Counted from the first letter of the stretch, positions 1 to 9,998 are shown. The stretch is DNA of 64,000 bases from Steromphala cineraria (GCA_916613615.1 OU744721.1:84263060-84327059); one strand, 5' to 3'. Notes: generated by a model from the letters alone, not told the origin. Program-made: numbers and translations.

Positions 1-1635
1 TCTTGTTTCAAACGGAATTTTATCTGACTTTTGATTTGTGTTGGTTTGGATACTTTGATCTGGAATTTTTGCACTAAAAGAGAACTTTACAGGACAGTGT
101 ACATCAGAAAATAAAGGTGAGTAATCTAAAATTTCGAAATCAGTAAAATATGATAAACAGAGCGGGGTGGTAATAACATAATCTACAACAGATTTATCTT
201 TACATGTTGCCTTTCCAATATTAAGATCTTTTCCTAAGCGACCATTACAAATGAATATATTTAGATGCTTACACATGTCAATAAGTTTTGTTCCAAAATT
301 ATACCTATCCATATCTTTTGTAGACCTCTCGCGAGGTAAATTTAGTTCGTCTAGGTAGGACTGTGGTATAATATCAATGTTCAATTCATTTAGATCAAGT
401 CCAAATTCATCAATAATATGTTCATCTATATTGCTAAAATCACTCATATTCTTTGTTCTTGCGTTAAAATCCCCAAAAAGGGCAATATAGTCACTGGTTG
501 AAGCAATATTAAGAATAGAAGTCTCGAGTTCTGTGAACACATCATCATGCACATATCTTGAACCCTCTGGGGGTATATATACACAACCAAGGTACTGGTC
601 CTGGTCTGTATTTACAAGTGACTTACATACCTTGATCCATAATACATATTCATTGTCATCTTCTACCAAAGATATATAATCTTTAAGGTTATTTCTAATT
701 GCAATCCCGAGGCCTCCAGATTTTCTGACTGCCCTTTGTCTATGTTTTAAATAAACTGTAAAATTTTCAATTTCAATCTCATCAAGAAAGTCAGTTTTAG
801 TTTCCTGAAACCCAACGATGTGATTTTCCTCAATCAGATTAATAAATTCATTATATTCCAAACGTTTTCTAAGTCCACAAACATTTACAGTAAGGCAATT
901 CAAAATATTGATAGGAACAACATTTTTCAGGACGCCATCATTTTGATTATTGTTACAAATATCATCATCACTGTTGTCGTTTTCAGTAATATCAACTAGC
1001 TCTACATCAACGACAGTACCATCAGTGTCAACGTTAGCAATATTGTTACTTAGAGTCAGAGTAGCATTAGAGATAGGGTCATTTTCCATGGTCTTATTAG
1101 TGTCATTATCATTCAATTTATCAACATGGGTATCATTTCTTTGAATAGCTGCATCACCAAGCTCATGGCAAATAACATCAAAACCACATTCAACAGAAAC
1201 ATTGTTGTTGCTTACAACTTCATGGTTATTGTCCTGATCATTTCTGTCATTTACACCAGGAGAGTTAGTAAGGATGACTTTACTATTGACACATAAATAA
1301 TCTGATGCGTTCTGAAAGCTTGGAGAGTTATTACTATCATCCATGTTAGAAAAGTTAGAAATGCTTCCAAGTTCATTAAGAATTGTACTACATATTAATC
1401 TTTCATTTTCTACTTCACTGTTATTGTCAAAATTCTCAGGAAAAAATGTCAAAGTTGTGATAGTTTGTTTACTATTGTTGTAACATCGTTCGCTGTTAGA
1501 CGTTTTATTAGTCCATGGTGTGTCACTGTTGACTCCTTGAATATTTAGAGGACTACATTTAGTTTCAGTTATGTGATGTGGTACATGTCCTTCAGTCTCT
1601 ACACTTGCTTTAGTCTCCTCACTACCAACACACCC
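1..1635 (-). mobile_element. LINE ORF2, N-terminal part (APE-type endonuclease), continues off left edge
   Basis: The minus frame is open without a stop from 1635 to position 1, about 545 codons, and runs out of the window. The first ~245 codons are Asn/Asp/Ser-rich low-complexity linker. From about 903 down it reads as an apurinic-type endonuclease that would nick target DNA for reverse transcription. Motifs in order are LTVNVCGL, QETKT, VYIPPEG, GDFNAR (plus coordinates about 457-474), SVVDY and SDVH near the left edge. The reverse transcriptase would lie beyond position 1. The first in-frame Met is at 1342-1344. The same frame is open upstream as the ORF1-like segment 1636-1965, separated only by one TAG at 1636-1638. 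The endonuclease call is strong; the exact clade is not determined. Confidence 0.85.
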
Positions 1636-1965
1636 CTAGCGGGGACCCGGTCTGTAGGGGGTAGGGCGGTACGGGGGTGGGGGCACTGATGTTTGTAACA
1701 CTTTGTCAATATACAGTTTGTCAATATTGATAAAAGCACTTCTGTTTTGTCTCTTTGCTTCCTTAAGGGCAGGTATCAGGAAATCGCGGCGATACTGGCT
1801 CACCTCGACTGGAAATTGTTCGTAGATGGAGTATGGGGTGTTTCTTAACCGCTTCCCTGCCGATTTAACTAGATCTCTTTCTTGTGTGTACAAGAACTTC
1901 GCTATCAGTGCGCGGGGTCTGCGGGGTGATCCATCAACCTTGCTAGCAAGCATACCTTTTCCCAT
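1636..1965 (-). pseudogene. 5'-truncated LINE ORF1 C-terminus fused to array sequence
   Basis: This is a 109-residue open frame. Residues 1-11 (MGKGMLASKVD) are encoded by array DNA (1933-1965). From residue 12 the sequence is LINE. The part around RPRALIAKFLYTQERDLVK to FINIDKLYID looks like the C-terminal domain of an L1-type ORF1 RNA-binding protein, followed by a Pro/Tyr/Arg-rich end. The junction has the array ATCAACC at 1933-1939. In other units ATAT precedes it, and here LINE sequence does. The fragment is therefore a 5'-truncated insertion or rearrangement whose 5' end meets the array, and the Met start is accidental. Its stop is a TAG directly in frame with ORF2. Confidence 0.7.
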
Positions 1966-1969
1966 TTTT

Positions 1970-2784
1970 GTTGATTATTCTTTTTAATTCACTGACGGAT
2001 AACTTTGCGTACTTTGAGTTAGAATGTCTGAACTTATGATAGTTACAGTAGATTGTACAAACAAACTACTCAGAGATAATCTTGGCCAAATTTGAAAACG
2101 CACATGTCAGATATCTCTTGAGTTGTACTGATTGAGTCAGACAATGTTTGTTTAACTGTCATTGTTTAACTAGAAAAAATACAGTAATAGTTTTTCTCAG
2201 TGTCTGGAGAAGAAATTATTGAGTTATTAGATTTGTGTCATGGCTATGTGGTTGACTTTGAATTACAAATGGGTGTAACTGTATGAATTATATTTTGTGT
2301 TGAATTTTCATTAGCATTCAAATATTTCTGTCGAGGACTATTTCATTGACACTAAAAAATGAATGTCTGAAGCCTTTTGTTTAAATACAAAGAGGGAAAA
2401 CAGAGAAATCACAGGAATTTCAAGTCTCCAAAAATGAAGACTTGTCTTCCGCGTTGTGTATTTAACAATTATTAGCCTTATCACAAAGAAATCTTCACAC
2501 AATAGCAGTGATCTGAGAAGCCAGCGCTTGGAAATGCTGTATGGGCCGAACATAAAATTTTCAAATGCTGATTTTTGTTAAAGCGATTGTTGCTTCCAAG
2601 ATACTTTTTATTATGTTTAAAAAATTGAACTGAGTTATTATGAAGATTTTGTTCAGATCATGCTAAATTTTGTATGTCAAGTGTAGTGTGATTTTTTGGT
2701 TTAAGTAATTTTTGGAAAGATGTGTGACAAGTTAAAATCAAGACATTTGATGAATGTATTTCAAAGGGCTTATGGGCAATTACC
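1970..2784. other. Array spacer (unit 1), representative of all units
   Basis: This AT-rich spacer lies between the poly(A) signal of one gene copy and the upstream region of the next. I see no convincing gene, tRNA, rRNA or snRNA in it. A 71-codon minus frame (2338-2553) recurs in most units, but it has no recognisable motif and is destroyed in some units by 1-bp indels. Each spacer also has the perfect 12-bp palindrome CTTGCTAGCAAG near its left end (here at 1938-1949). Confidence 0.6.
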
Positions 2785-2790
2785 TTTATT
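2785..2790 (-). terminator. Poly(A) signal AATAAA, gene copy 1
   Basis: The minus strand reads AAAATAAAGG, a canonical AATAAA 166-171 nt past the stop codon and about 94 nt beyond the hairpin. It is present at the same offset (171-166 bp left of the stop) in most copies. It is lost in copy 2 (about 10240) and copy 4 (about 13360), where the T-run replaces TTTATT on the plus strand. Confidence 0.55.
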
Positions 2791-2862
2791 TTGGGGGAGG
2801 GGTGGAAGTTGGTGTGCCTTTTGCAGGTGCGAGTTTTAGTGATGTAGTGGCATTGATTCAAG

Positions 2863-2899
2863 TCATCTTTTGTGATATTTGTAAGCTCTGAGAAGAGCT
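2863..2899 (-). terminator. Histone-type 3' hairpin with downstream purine element, gene copy 1
   Basis: On the minus strand AGCTCTTCTCAGAGCT (2899 to 2884) forms a perfect 6-bp stem with a 4-nt TCTC loop. It has an A-rich 5' flank (ACTAAAC) and a TACAAA 3' flank. Replication-dependent histone mRNAs end in a 6-bp/4-nt hairpin of the type GGCTCTTTTCAGAGCC with a UYUN loop. Here the inner five base pairs match, including the important second G-C pair, and only the outer G-C pair is A-U. Ten nt further on, ACAAAAGATGA (2873-2863) resembles the histone downstream element bound by U7 snRNA. The hairpin starts 57 nt after the stop, within the usual histone range. The same hairpin is seen in every copy except copy 4. 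Confidence 0.65.
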
Positions 2900-2955
2900 G
2901 TTTAGTGTTGAAAACACTAGTTTGGAAGAACTGCATGTTGCATGTTCTTGAGTAT

Positions 2956-3267
2956 CTAGTATTCCATCTCTTCACTGTCATACTCCTCAGAGTCCGACTG
3001 GCTGTTGACAGACACATAGTATCTGAGTTCGGCAATCTTCTCAGCCTTTCCATAAGCATACTCGTAGTATGCATTGCGGACACCTTCAACTGTTGCCATT
3101 CTAAGTCGTAGGTTGTATCTGAATGAACGGTGGTTTTCTTGGCGAGCTTTGTCATAACGTTTCTGAAGACCTTCCAATCGGTCGTTGAGGAGGACGACCT
3201 GTTCACATGCCTTCTTGAAGCGAGTCTCGGTCTCGTAGAGTTGAGCGTACAGGTGAAACTTCTCCAT
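2956..3267 (-). CDS. Array gene copy 1: 103-aa helical protein with acidic tail
   Basis: I do not recognise this family. Residues 1-88 are predicted helical and mixed-charge (about 17 K/R against 12 D/E), probably two helices (roughly 5-45 and 48-84) around QENHRSF, with coiled-coil character in LLNDRLEGLQKRYDKA. The RNLRLR-like basic stretch is at 50-56. Eleven tyrosines include a YYEY cluster at 67-70. Residues 89-103 (SQSDSEEYDSEEMEY) hold seven acids and no base and contain CK2-type Ser sites. There is no signal peptide or membrane segment. The start is the first ATG after the TATA box and has a strong context (ACCATGG). Copy 1 differs from consensus by C72Y. TATA is at 3327-3333 and the hairpin at 2884-2899. 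Its upstream dyad is imperfect (GGGTGTCA instead of GCGTGTCA). Confidence 0.8.
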   Translation of the reverse strand: MEKFHLYAQLYETETRFKKACEQVVLLNDRLEGLQKRYDKARQENHRSFRYNLRLRMATVEGVRNAYYEYAYGKAEKIAELRYYVSVNSQSDSEEYDSEEMEY

Positions 3268-3326
3268 GGTATTGATAGTAGAAGCGATTCAGAAGATCTG
3301 ATGCCAAATCCATCAGGCCACGGCCA

Positions 3327-3402
3327 TTTTATACACTGGCCATGACACGCCCTCTGTTGATGGGTGTCAAAACCTTCTCAAATGTGCAGTTGCACTGATT
3401 GG
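3327..3402 (-). promoter_or_regulatory. Promoter of gene copy 1: TATA box and CCAAT box
   Basis: On the minus strand TATAAAA (3333 to 3327) lies 60 bp upstream of the ATG. An initiator-like CATCAGATC has its A at 3299, 34 nt downstream of the first T of the TATA, giving a leader of about 32 nt. A CCAAT box (GGCCAATCAG, CCAAT at 3402-3398) sits about 100 bp upstream of that start. TATAAAATGGCC also overlaps a YY1-like AAAATGGC. The layout repeats in all copies. Confidence 0.65.
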
Positions 3403-4232
3403 CCTGCAATCCAACGCTAGGTCCTGCCACTGGATATGTCAATTACAAGGCAATCAACATTCACTTAACTGTGTACACATGGATGACAAATATCAACCTT
3501 GCTAGCAAGCATACCTTTTCCCATTTTTGTTGATTATTCTTTTTAATTCACTGACGGATAACTTTGCGTACTTTGAGTTAGAATGTCTGAACTTATGATA
3601 GTTACAGTAGATTGTACAAACAAACTACTCAGAGATAATCTTGGCCAAATTTGAAAACGCACATGTCAGATATCTCTTGAGTTGTACTGATTGAGTCAGA
3701 CAATGTTTGTTTAACTGTCATTGTTTAACTAGAAAAAATACAGTAATAGTTTTTCTCAGTGTCTGGAGAAGAAATTATTGAGTTATTAGATTTGTGTCAT
3801 GGCTATGTGGTTGACTTTGAATTACAAATGGGTGTAACTGTATGAATTATATTTTGTGTTGAATTTTCATTAGCATTCAAATATTTCTGTCGAGGACTAT
3901 TTCATTGACACTAAAAAATGAATGTCTGAAGCCTTTTGTTTAAATACAAAGAGGGAAAACAGAGAAATCACAGGAATTTCAAGTCTCCAAAAATTAAGAC
4001 TTGTCTTCCGCGTTTAACAATTATTAGCCTTATCACAAAGAAATTTTCACACAATAGCAGTGATCTGAGAAGCCAGCGCTTGGAAATGCTGTATGGGCCG
4101 AACATAAAATTTTTTCAAATGCTGATTTTTGTTAAAGCGATTGTTGCTTCCAAGATACTTTTTATTATGTTTAAAAAATTGAACTGAGTTATTATGAAGA
4201 TATTGTTCAGATCATGCTAAATTTTGTATGTC

Positions 4233-4247
4233 AAGTGTAATGTGATT
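4233..4247 (+). repeat. Left target-site duplication of the full-length LINE
   Basis: AAGTGTAATGTGATT here matches AAGTGTAGTGTGATT at 10134-10148, 14 of 15 bases. In an uninterrupted unit the sequence occurs once, which proves the insertion and its exact ends. Confidence 0.9.
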
Positions 4248-4325
4248 CACTTCCGGTGGCGCTGTCTACATGAGCGGACGGTAGTAACATCGCTCTCTCC
4301 CTAACCACGTCAAATTCGTAACATA

Positions 4326-5195
4326 ATGGCTACTAAGAAAAGCAATACACCTAAAAACACCACAGAAGCTCAACAAAACCCTACAACAACTAAAATGGAC
4401 GAATTTATCCAGACGAGAGCCCGTTTCAAGACGTCCGACCCAAGTTCAATGAAAAGCGCGACCACGCCGCCCGCCATATTGGACCCGGCCGACACGGACT
4501 CGACTCAACTCAGGTCGTTTATTCTTGGGATTCTCTCGTAACATACTCACACAATTGTAAGTAAAATAGATGAAGCCAATGCCGATTTGAAACAGCTTCA
4601 AACTACAATTAACGATATTTTGTCGTCCGTATCTGACAATTCTCAGCAAATCCAAACACATTCAACTGAGATTGAAAATCTGAAGCAAGATATGTCCGAA
4701 ATGAAAAAGAATTTTGAAGTGAAGCTTCTGACTATCGAACTATATTCCCGACGTAACAATCTGTTACTGTATGGCATCCCTGATACAAGGGACCCGGAGA
4801 CAGCCGCGAGGGAAGTATTCTCCTCTCTTGGAGTGAATGAGAAGATTATGTTTGACAACATTCATCGTCTCCCCCGCAACAGCACCGACCCGGCCAACTT
4901 CAGGGCAGATATGCCGAAGCCCATAGTGATAAAATTTGTTAAAGCCGCTGATAGACAAACCATCTTTAATGCTTCTGTTAAAGGCTGGTCCTATCTGAAG
5001 GAGAACAAAATAAGCATTCGTTCTGATCTTCCGGTCCCCCTGAAGAAATATAGAGGTAAACTTGCTAATCGAGCTTTTCAGCTCAGGAACATGCAGAAGG
5101 TTCAAACCAGGATCTTGGAGAGAGGAGTCAACTTAACTCTTCAAATGAGGAAGAACCCCCAGGAGAGCTGGAAGACTGTAAACTTGGATGAATAA
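4326..5195 (+). pseudogene. LINE ORF1 (coiled coil + RRM-like RNA-binding protein) with internal TAA
   Basis: One frame runs from ATG 4326 to the stop at 5193-5195 and is interrupted only by TAA at 4539-4541. The first part (71 codons) is a Lys/Thr-rich leader. After the stop come a coiled coil (about 4587-4730, NSQQIQTHSTEIENLKQDMS), an RRM-like domain starting LYSRRNNLLLYGIP, and a C-terminal domain with PKPIVIKF and LRNMQKVQ. This is the L1 ORF1p architecture: an RNA-binding trimeric chaperone that packages the element's RNA. A protein started at 4587 (202 codons) would keep part of the coiled coil and both RNA-binding domains, so partial function is possible. Confidence 0.8.
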
Positions 5196-6218
5196 ACTTG
5201 GATGAAGATACGATCGTGGGATGATCACTCTCTGTGCCCCATTTCGAGGACGTGAAGTACAGGTGTTATACAAATTCCTATGGATTCTACTTTTAGCCAC
5301 CCAAGGCAGTGAATAAAGATTTTATATTCTTATGTTTTCTACATTGTTGGAATTATACGGACAATGACTATCAATTATAAAGCTCAACAAAGCAGTGCCA
5401 CAATCGACATGATCAGAACAACGTGCTTTTGTTTAAAAACACTACCACGTGCTTTTGTTTATAATCACTACCACGTGCTAAGCTATTTATAACTATTTAC
5501 TGCGCAACTGTTGCCGATGTGGTTGTAGTACTCGGATATAACTCTTCCGTTCTTATTTGTTGTAATTCAAGATTTGTTTCTGCAACTGTTAATATCCTAA
5601 ACGATTATGGACATGGTTTTTATTTTGTACTCAACTAGAGTGTTATGTTTAATATTGATCAAGATTTTATCTGCGCAACTGTGTCACTAAACCGGATGTA
5701 AACGAGTGTAAGAATTTTGTGACAGACAGTGAGTATCCTCGAAAATTTCTCTTTTAAGTTGATCATATTAATGTACTTGTATACCTATTGAATCTTTTAT
5801 TATATATACACTACAAACATGATACTCCTTTCTGATGGCAAATGGCACTGACCCCAAAACCCGGCCACTATGTCAACATTTACCAGCTCTGCGCTTCTAG
5901 TATACTAGAAAACATGTTTTGTTTAGAAATCTAGAACTATCTTGGCCTATATCTCCTTTTTGAAATGACTGGTCTCGGGGAGGGAAGATTAGAAAACGCC
6001 ACAAATTTTTGTGTTTTTAACCGTCCCTCTCTTTTTTCTTTTCTTTTCCTTTTCTTTATATCTTTCTCCTTTTTTTTATCTTTCTATATTTGTTGAAAAA
6101 ATGTTCCCATGTATTACACTCTACATTCATCGAATTGACAGATTTACTACAATATCAGACCATTATGTCACAAGTGTATTGATCTTTATTCCCCTTAACA
6201 TGAATTTTTTATTTTACA
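5196..6218 (+). other. LINE inter-ORF region, non-coding
   Basis: About 1 kb separates ORF1 from ORF2, which is long for such elements. It contains a 26-bp motif repeated at about 5420-5480, with two CACGTG E-boxes exactly 26 bp apart (5446-5451 and 5472-5477) and a degenerate ACGTG before them. A long T/C-rich tract lies at about 6020-6085. The 71-codon frame at 6011-6226 is low-complexity Phe/Leu/Ser and overlaps the ORF2 start, so I do not call it. Confidence 0.6.
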
Positions 6219-9200
6219 ATGAATAATCACATCAAAAAAGTTAAACTTCTCTCAGCCAATTGTAGAGGACTTGCAAACAAGTCTAAAAGAAAAGAACTAA
6301 TGAATATATATAGAAAAAAATCATACTCAATCATGTGCTTACAAGATATCCACATAGATGAATCTACTTCTAACACTATGAGAAATGAATGGGGCTTGCA
6401 ATCTATAATCGCTCCTTTTAAATCTAATTCCAGAGGAGTAGCTATACTCTTTAACAATAACATTGACATAATAATACATAGAACCATAATTGATGAAAAG
6501 GGAAACTATATCATTGTAGACATTTCAATAGAGGATAAAAGAATGACCCTTACAAATCTATATGGCCCTAATACTGATGACCCTCAATTTTACATTGATC
6601 TTTTTGATAATATTTTAAAATTTGATAATGATTCATTAGTTATAGTCGGTGACTGGAACCTTGTACTTGATCCCTCCATTGATCTAGAGAATTATAAACA
6701 TGTAAACAATCCAAAATCAAGAGAGACTGTTTTAGAATTTATTGAAACATATAACCTTATTGATATTTGGAGACTTTTAAATGATAAATCTAGAAAATAT
6801 ACCTGGTGGAAAAAGAATCCAAGACAACAAGCTAGACTTGACTTCTTTATTGTATCCGATGACATATTTGATATAACATTGGACTCTGATATCCTACCAG
6901 GATATAAAAGTGATCATTCAACAATAACATTAACTTTCTCAAATACTTTAAATCAAGAAAGAGGAAAAGGATACTGGAAATTTAATAATTCTTTATTACT
7001 AAACCCAGAATACGGGAATTTAGTCAGAAATACATTATATGAGACAGTACAGGAATATGCATCAGAAAAGATTGACGACTTCGAAACCCTTGAAGATATT
7101 AACCTTACTATTTCTAATTCTTTATTCCTTGAAACTTTATTGATGAAAATTCGTGGAAAGACTATATCTTTTGCATCTTATATAAAGAAATCCAAAACAA
7201 AACTTACAGAAGAACTTGAGGAAAAAATTAAACAAGTTGAAGATAACATTAGAAGAGACTTTCAAAATATAAATGAGGAAATGCTCTCTGAACTATCAAA
7301 ATATAAAAATCAATTGGAAGAAATAAAAAAAGAAGAAATTAAAGGAATACAAATCAGAAATCGAATCCAATGGTATGAAGAGGGAGAAAAACCATCAAAA
7401 TATTTCTGTAACTTGGAAAATAGAAACTTTTCAAAAAAATCAATTAATAAACTAATAACTAAGGACAAAACTGAAATCACAGACAGTAAATCAATACTTA
7501 ATGAGGTTAAGAATTTCTATGAGAATTTATATGCTTCGCATGATGAAGATAGAGTAAAGGATTGTCTAAGAGATATTAAGACCCCAACTTTACACAGAAC
7601 ACTGAGAGAAAATCTTGAAAAAGAAATCAGTATGGAAGAAATCAGCAAAAATGTTTATAAAATGAAAAATAACAAAAGCCCAGGAATTGACGGGTTTCCA
7701 ATAGATTTCTTTAAATTTTTTTGGAAAGATCTAAAATTTTGGATTTATAGATTTGTTAAAGACGTATCAAATAAGAATGACATGTCCCTAAGTATGAAGA
7801 GAGGTGTAATTACTTGCATACCAAAAGCAAACAAAGACAGAACATTACTAAAGAATTGGAGGCCTATCACATTACTTAATGCAGTTTATAAAATTATCAG
7901 CTCATGTATAGCAAATAGATTAAAGACTACATTAGATGAATTAATTCACTCTAACCAAACCGGTTTTATTCCGGGCAGAACCATCAGTGAAAACACAAGA
8001 CTCTTATATGATATAATTTTTGAAACTAAAAAACAAAACATTCCTGGCCTTCTAATTTTGATTGACTTTGAAAAAGCATTTGACTCTGTTTCTAAAAATT
8101 TCATTAATGAAGTTTTACAAAAATTTGACTTTGGACCTGAAATGATTAGATGGATAAATATTTTGACATATGACACTACCTCATGTGTTATCCAACATGG
8201 CCATATTTCTGAATTTTTCCCTAATGAAAGAGGCTGTAGACAGGGAGATCCCTTGTCTCCATACCTTTTTCTTCTTGTGGCTGAGATTCTGGGTTGTATG
8301 ATTAGAAATAATGACAAAATAAAAGGTATTACTATTAACGATACTGAATATAAGCTTGATCAATATGCTGATGACACAGAATTATTTCTTGATGGTACTG
8401 AATACAGCTTGTATGCTGCTATTGACACAATTAATAAGTTCTACAAAATGTCTGGTTTGAAAATTAATTTAGATAAATCAAAAGCAATTTGGATTGGAGC
8501 AAAAGCTAAATCTATTGACATAATATGTAAAGATCTCAATATCGAGTGGATGACGGGTGAATTTGATGTACTTGGTATTAAATTTACGCCTGATCTTGAA
8601 AACTTATGGGTGATAAACACCCGAAAGAGACTTGAAGAAATTAATAGACTCTTATCATCATGGAGGAAAAGAAATTTAACTCTTATTGGTAAAATTACAG
8701 TGATAAAAACTTTAGCAATTTCTAAATTAGTTCATATCTTTAACTCTTTACCTAATCCCCCTGCTGAATTTATTACTGCTCTTGAGAAATTATTTTTTAA
8801 ATTCATATGGAATGGAAAAAATGATAAAATAAAAAGAAATGTTCTAAAAAATAAATATGATGATGGGGGTTTGAGAATGATTGACAACACTAGATTTATA
8901 GATGCTTTGAAATTATCCACCTTAAGATTGTATCTAAAAAACCCTATGAAGAATAACCCCTGTCAGATACCTTTTGATGATATTTTTAATTTTGGAGCAA
9001 ACTCTGATACTTATTTGAAGATAGAAAATCCTTTTTGGCAAGATGTATTAAAGGCTTGGAAAGTATTCCACAAAAAACATTATGTTGACCCTGACATTTT
9101 AGATAATATTTTACCCCAACCTCTTTGGTTTAATCACAATTTCAAAAACAGATCACACTTTATAAAAGATTGGGCAAATAAAGGAATTATGACTATTAAT

Positions 9201-9998
9201 GACATATGTGATGAAAAAGGTCTACTATCAATGGAATCTATAAAAGATAAATACAGCATCAAAGGTACATTTCTAGATTATAATTACTTACTATATATTT
9301 TGCCTGACTTATGGAAATATACCCTTACCCACTCGTGTACAGAAATAAATGCCAGAAGCATAAATGTTACTGAATGCCAGTTGAATTTAATGAAAACATC
9401 AAAAGGCTCAAGACTTTTTTATGACATACTTATCTCAACAGTCGATTACCCTAACATTTGTAACAAATGGCAACTTTTATTTCCTGAAATGATATTTGAT
9501 TGGAAAAACATATTTACAATATATATGAAGGCATTAAAAGACACTAAATTACTGGATTTTCAATATAGATTTCTTCATGGTATCATCTACACTAAAAGAG
9601 AATTACTCAGAATGAAAAAAGTTGACAATAGCTTATGTTGCTTTTGTAAGAATGTTGATGAAAGTGTCTGTCATGTATACTGGGAATGTGAGGAAACACA
9701 AATCTTTTGGAATAATTTACAAGATTGGCTTAATAACTCATTTCCAACTCCAGTGATATTTTCTAAACTCTTAGTCTGGTTTGGTACTCAACACCAAAAC
9801 AGACTAATTAATCACATCATTATTTCTGCTAAAAGATATATATATCTTAGCAATATCAAAAATACATCACTAAATTTCAATATATATTTACAAATTTTGA
9901 AACAAATATTCTTTGTAGAAAATTTTATTGCAACCAGAAACAATAAAAATCAATATTTTGAAAATAAATGGCGTCTCCTCACTCCAGTTCTTATGTGA
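6219..9998 (+). CDS. LINE ORF2: APE endonuclease + reverse transcriptase, intact
   Basis: This 1259-residue protein nicks target DNA and reverse-transcribes LINE RNA there. The N-terminal endonuclease (about 1-240) shows SANCRGL, CLQDIH, TNLYGPN, GDWN, RLDFF and SDHS. The usual catalytic QE is QD here, a conservative change. The middle, about 300-400, is Lys/Glu-rich and helical. The reverse transcriptase (about 480-780) has SPGIDGFP, WRPITLLN, GFIPGR, DFEKAFDSV, GCRQGDPLSPYLF, the catalytic YADD and GLKINLDKSK. A C-terminal CCFC...H....C zinc knuckle lies near residue 1140. The start ATG follows an A/T-rich stretch, and no stop or frameshift is seen. The length fits the L1/Tx1 group. The element is probably still competent in ORF2, pending ORF1 supply from elsewhere. 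Confidence 0.93.
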   Translation: MNNHIKKVKLLSANCRGLANKSKRKELMNIYRKKSYSIMCLQDIHIDESTSNTMRNEWGLQSIIAPFKSNSRGVAILFNNNIDIIIHRTIIDEKGNYIIVDISIEDKRMTLTNLYGPNTDDPQFYIDLFDNILKFDNDSLVIVGDWNLVLDPSIDLENYKHVNNPKSRETVLEFIETYNLIDIWRLLNDKSRKYTWWKKNPRQQARLDFFIVSDDIFDITLDSDILPGYKSDHSTITLTFSNTLNQERGKGYWKFNNSLLLNPEYGNLVRNTLYETVQEYASEKIDDFETLEDINLTISNSLFLETLLMKIRGKTISFASYIKKSKTKLTEELEEKIKQVEDNIRRDFQNINEEMLSELSKYKNQLEEIKKEEIKGIQIRNRIQWYEEGEKPSKYFCNLENRNFSKKSINKLITKDKTEITDSKSILNEVKNFYENLYASHDEDRVKDCLRDIKTPTLHRTLRENLEKEISMEEISKNVYKMKNNKSPGIDGFPIDFFKFFWKDLKFWIYRFVKDVSNKNDMSLSMKRGVITCIPKANKDRTLLKNWRPITLLNAVYKIISSCIANRLKTTLDELIHSNQTGFIPGRTISENTRLLYDIIFETKKQNIPGLLILIDFEKAFDSVSKNFINEVLQKFDFGPEMIRWINILTYDTTSCVIQHGHISEFFPNERGCRQGDPLSPYLFLLVAEILGCMIRNNDKIKGITINDTEYKLDQYADDTELFLDGTEYSLYAAIDTINKFYKMSGLKINLDKSKAIWIGAKAKSIDIICKDLNIEWMTGEFDVLGIKFTPDLENLWVINTRKRLEEINRLLSSWRKRNLTLIGKITVIKTLAISKLVHIFNSLPNPPAEFITALEKLFFKFIWNGKNDKIKRNVLKNKYDDGGLRMIDNTRFIDALKLSTLRLYLKNPMKNNPCQIPFDDIFNFGANSDTYLKIENPFWQDVLKAWKVFHKKHYVDPDILDNILPQPLWFNHNFKNRSHFIKDWANKGIMTINDICDEKGLLSMESIKDKYSIKGTFLDYNYLLYILPDLWKYTLTHSCTEINARSINVTECQLNLMKTSKGSRLFYDILISTVDYPNICNKWQLLFPEMIFDWKNIFTIYMKALKDTKLLDFQYRFLHGIIYTKRELLRMKKVDNSLCCFCKNVDESVCHVYWECEETQIFWNNLQDWLNNSFPTPVIFSKLLVWFGTQHQNRLINHIIISAKRYIYLSNIKNTSLNFNIYLQILKQIFFVENFIATRNNKNQYFENKWRLLTPVLM

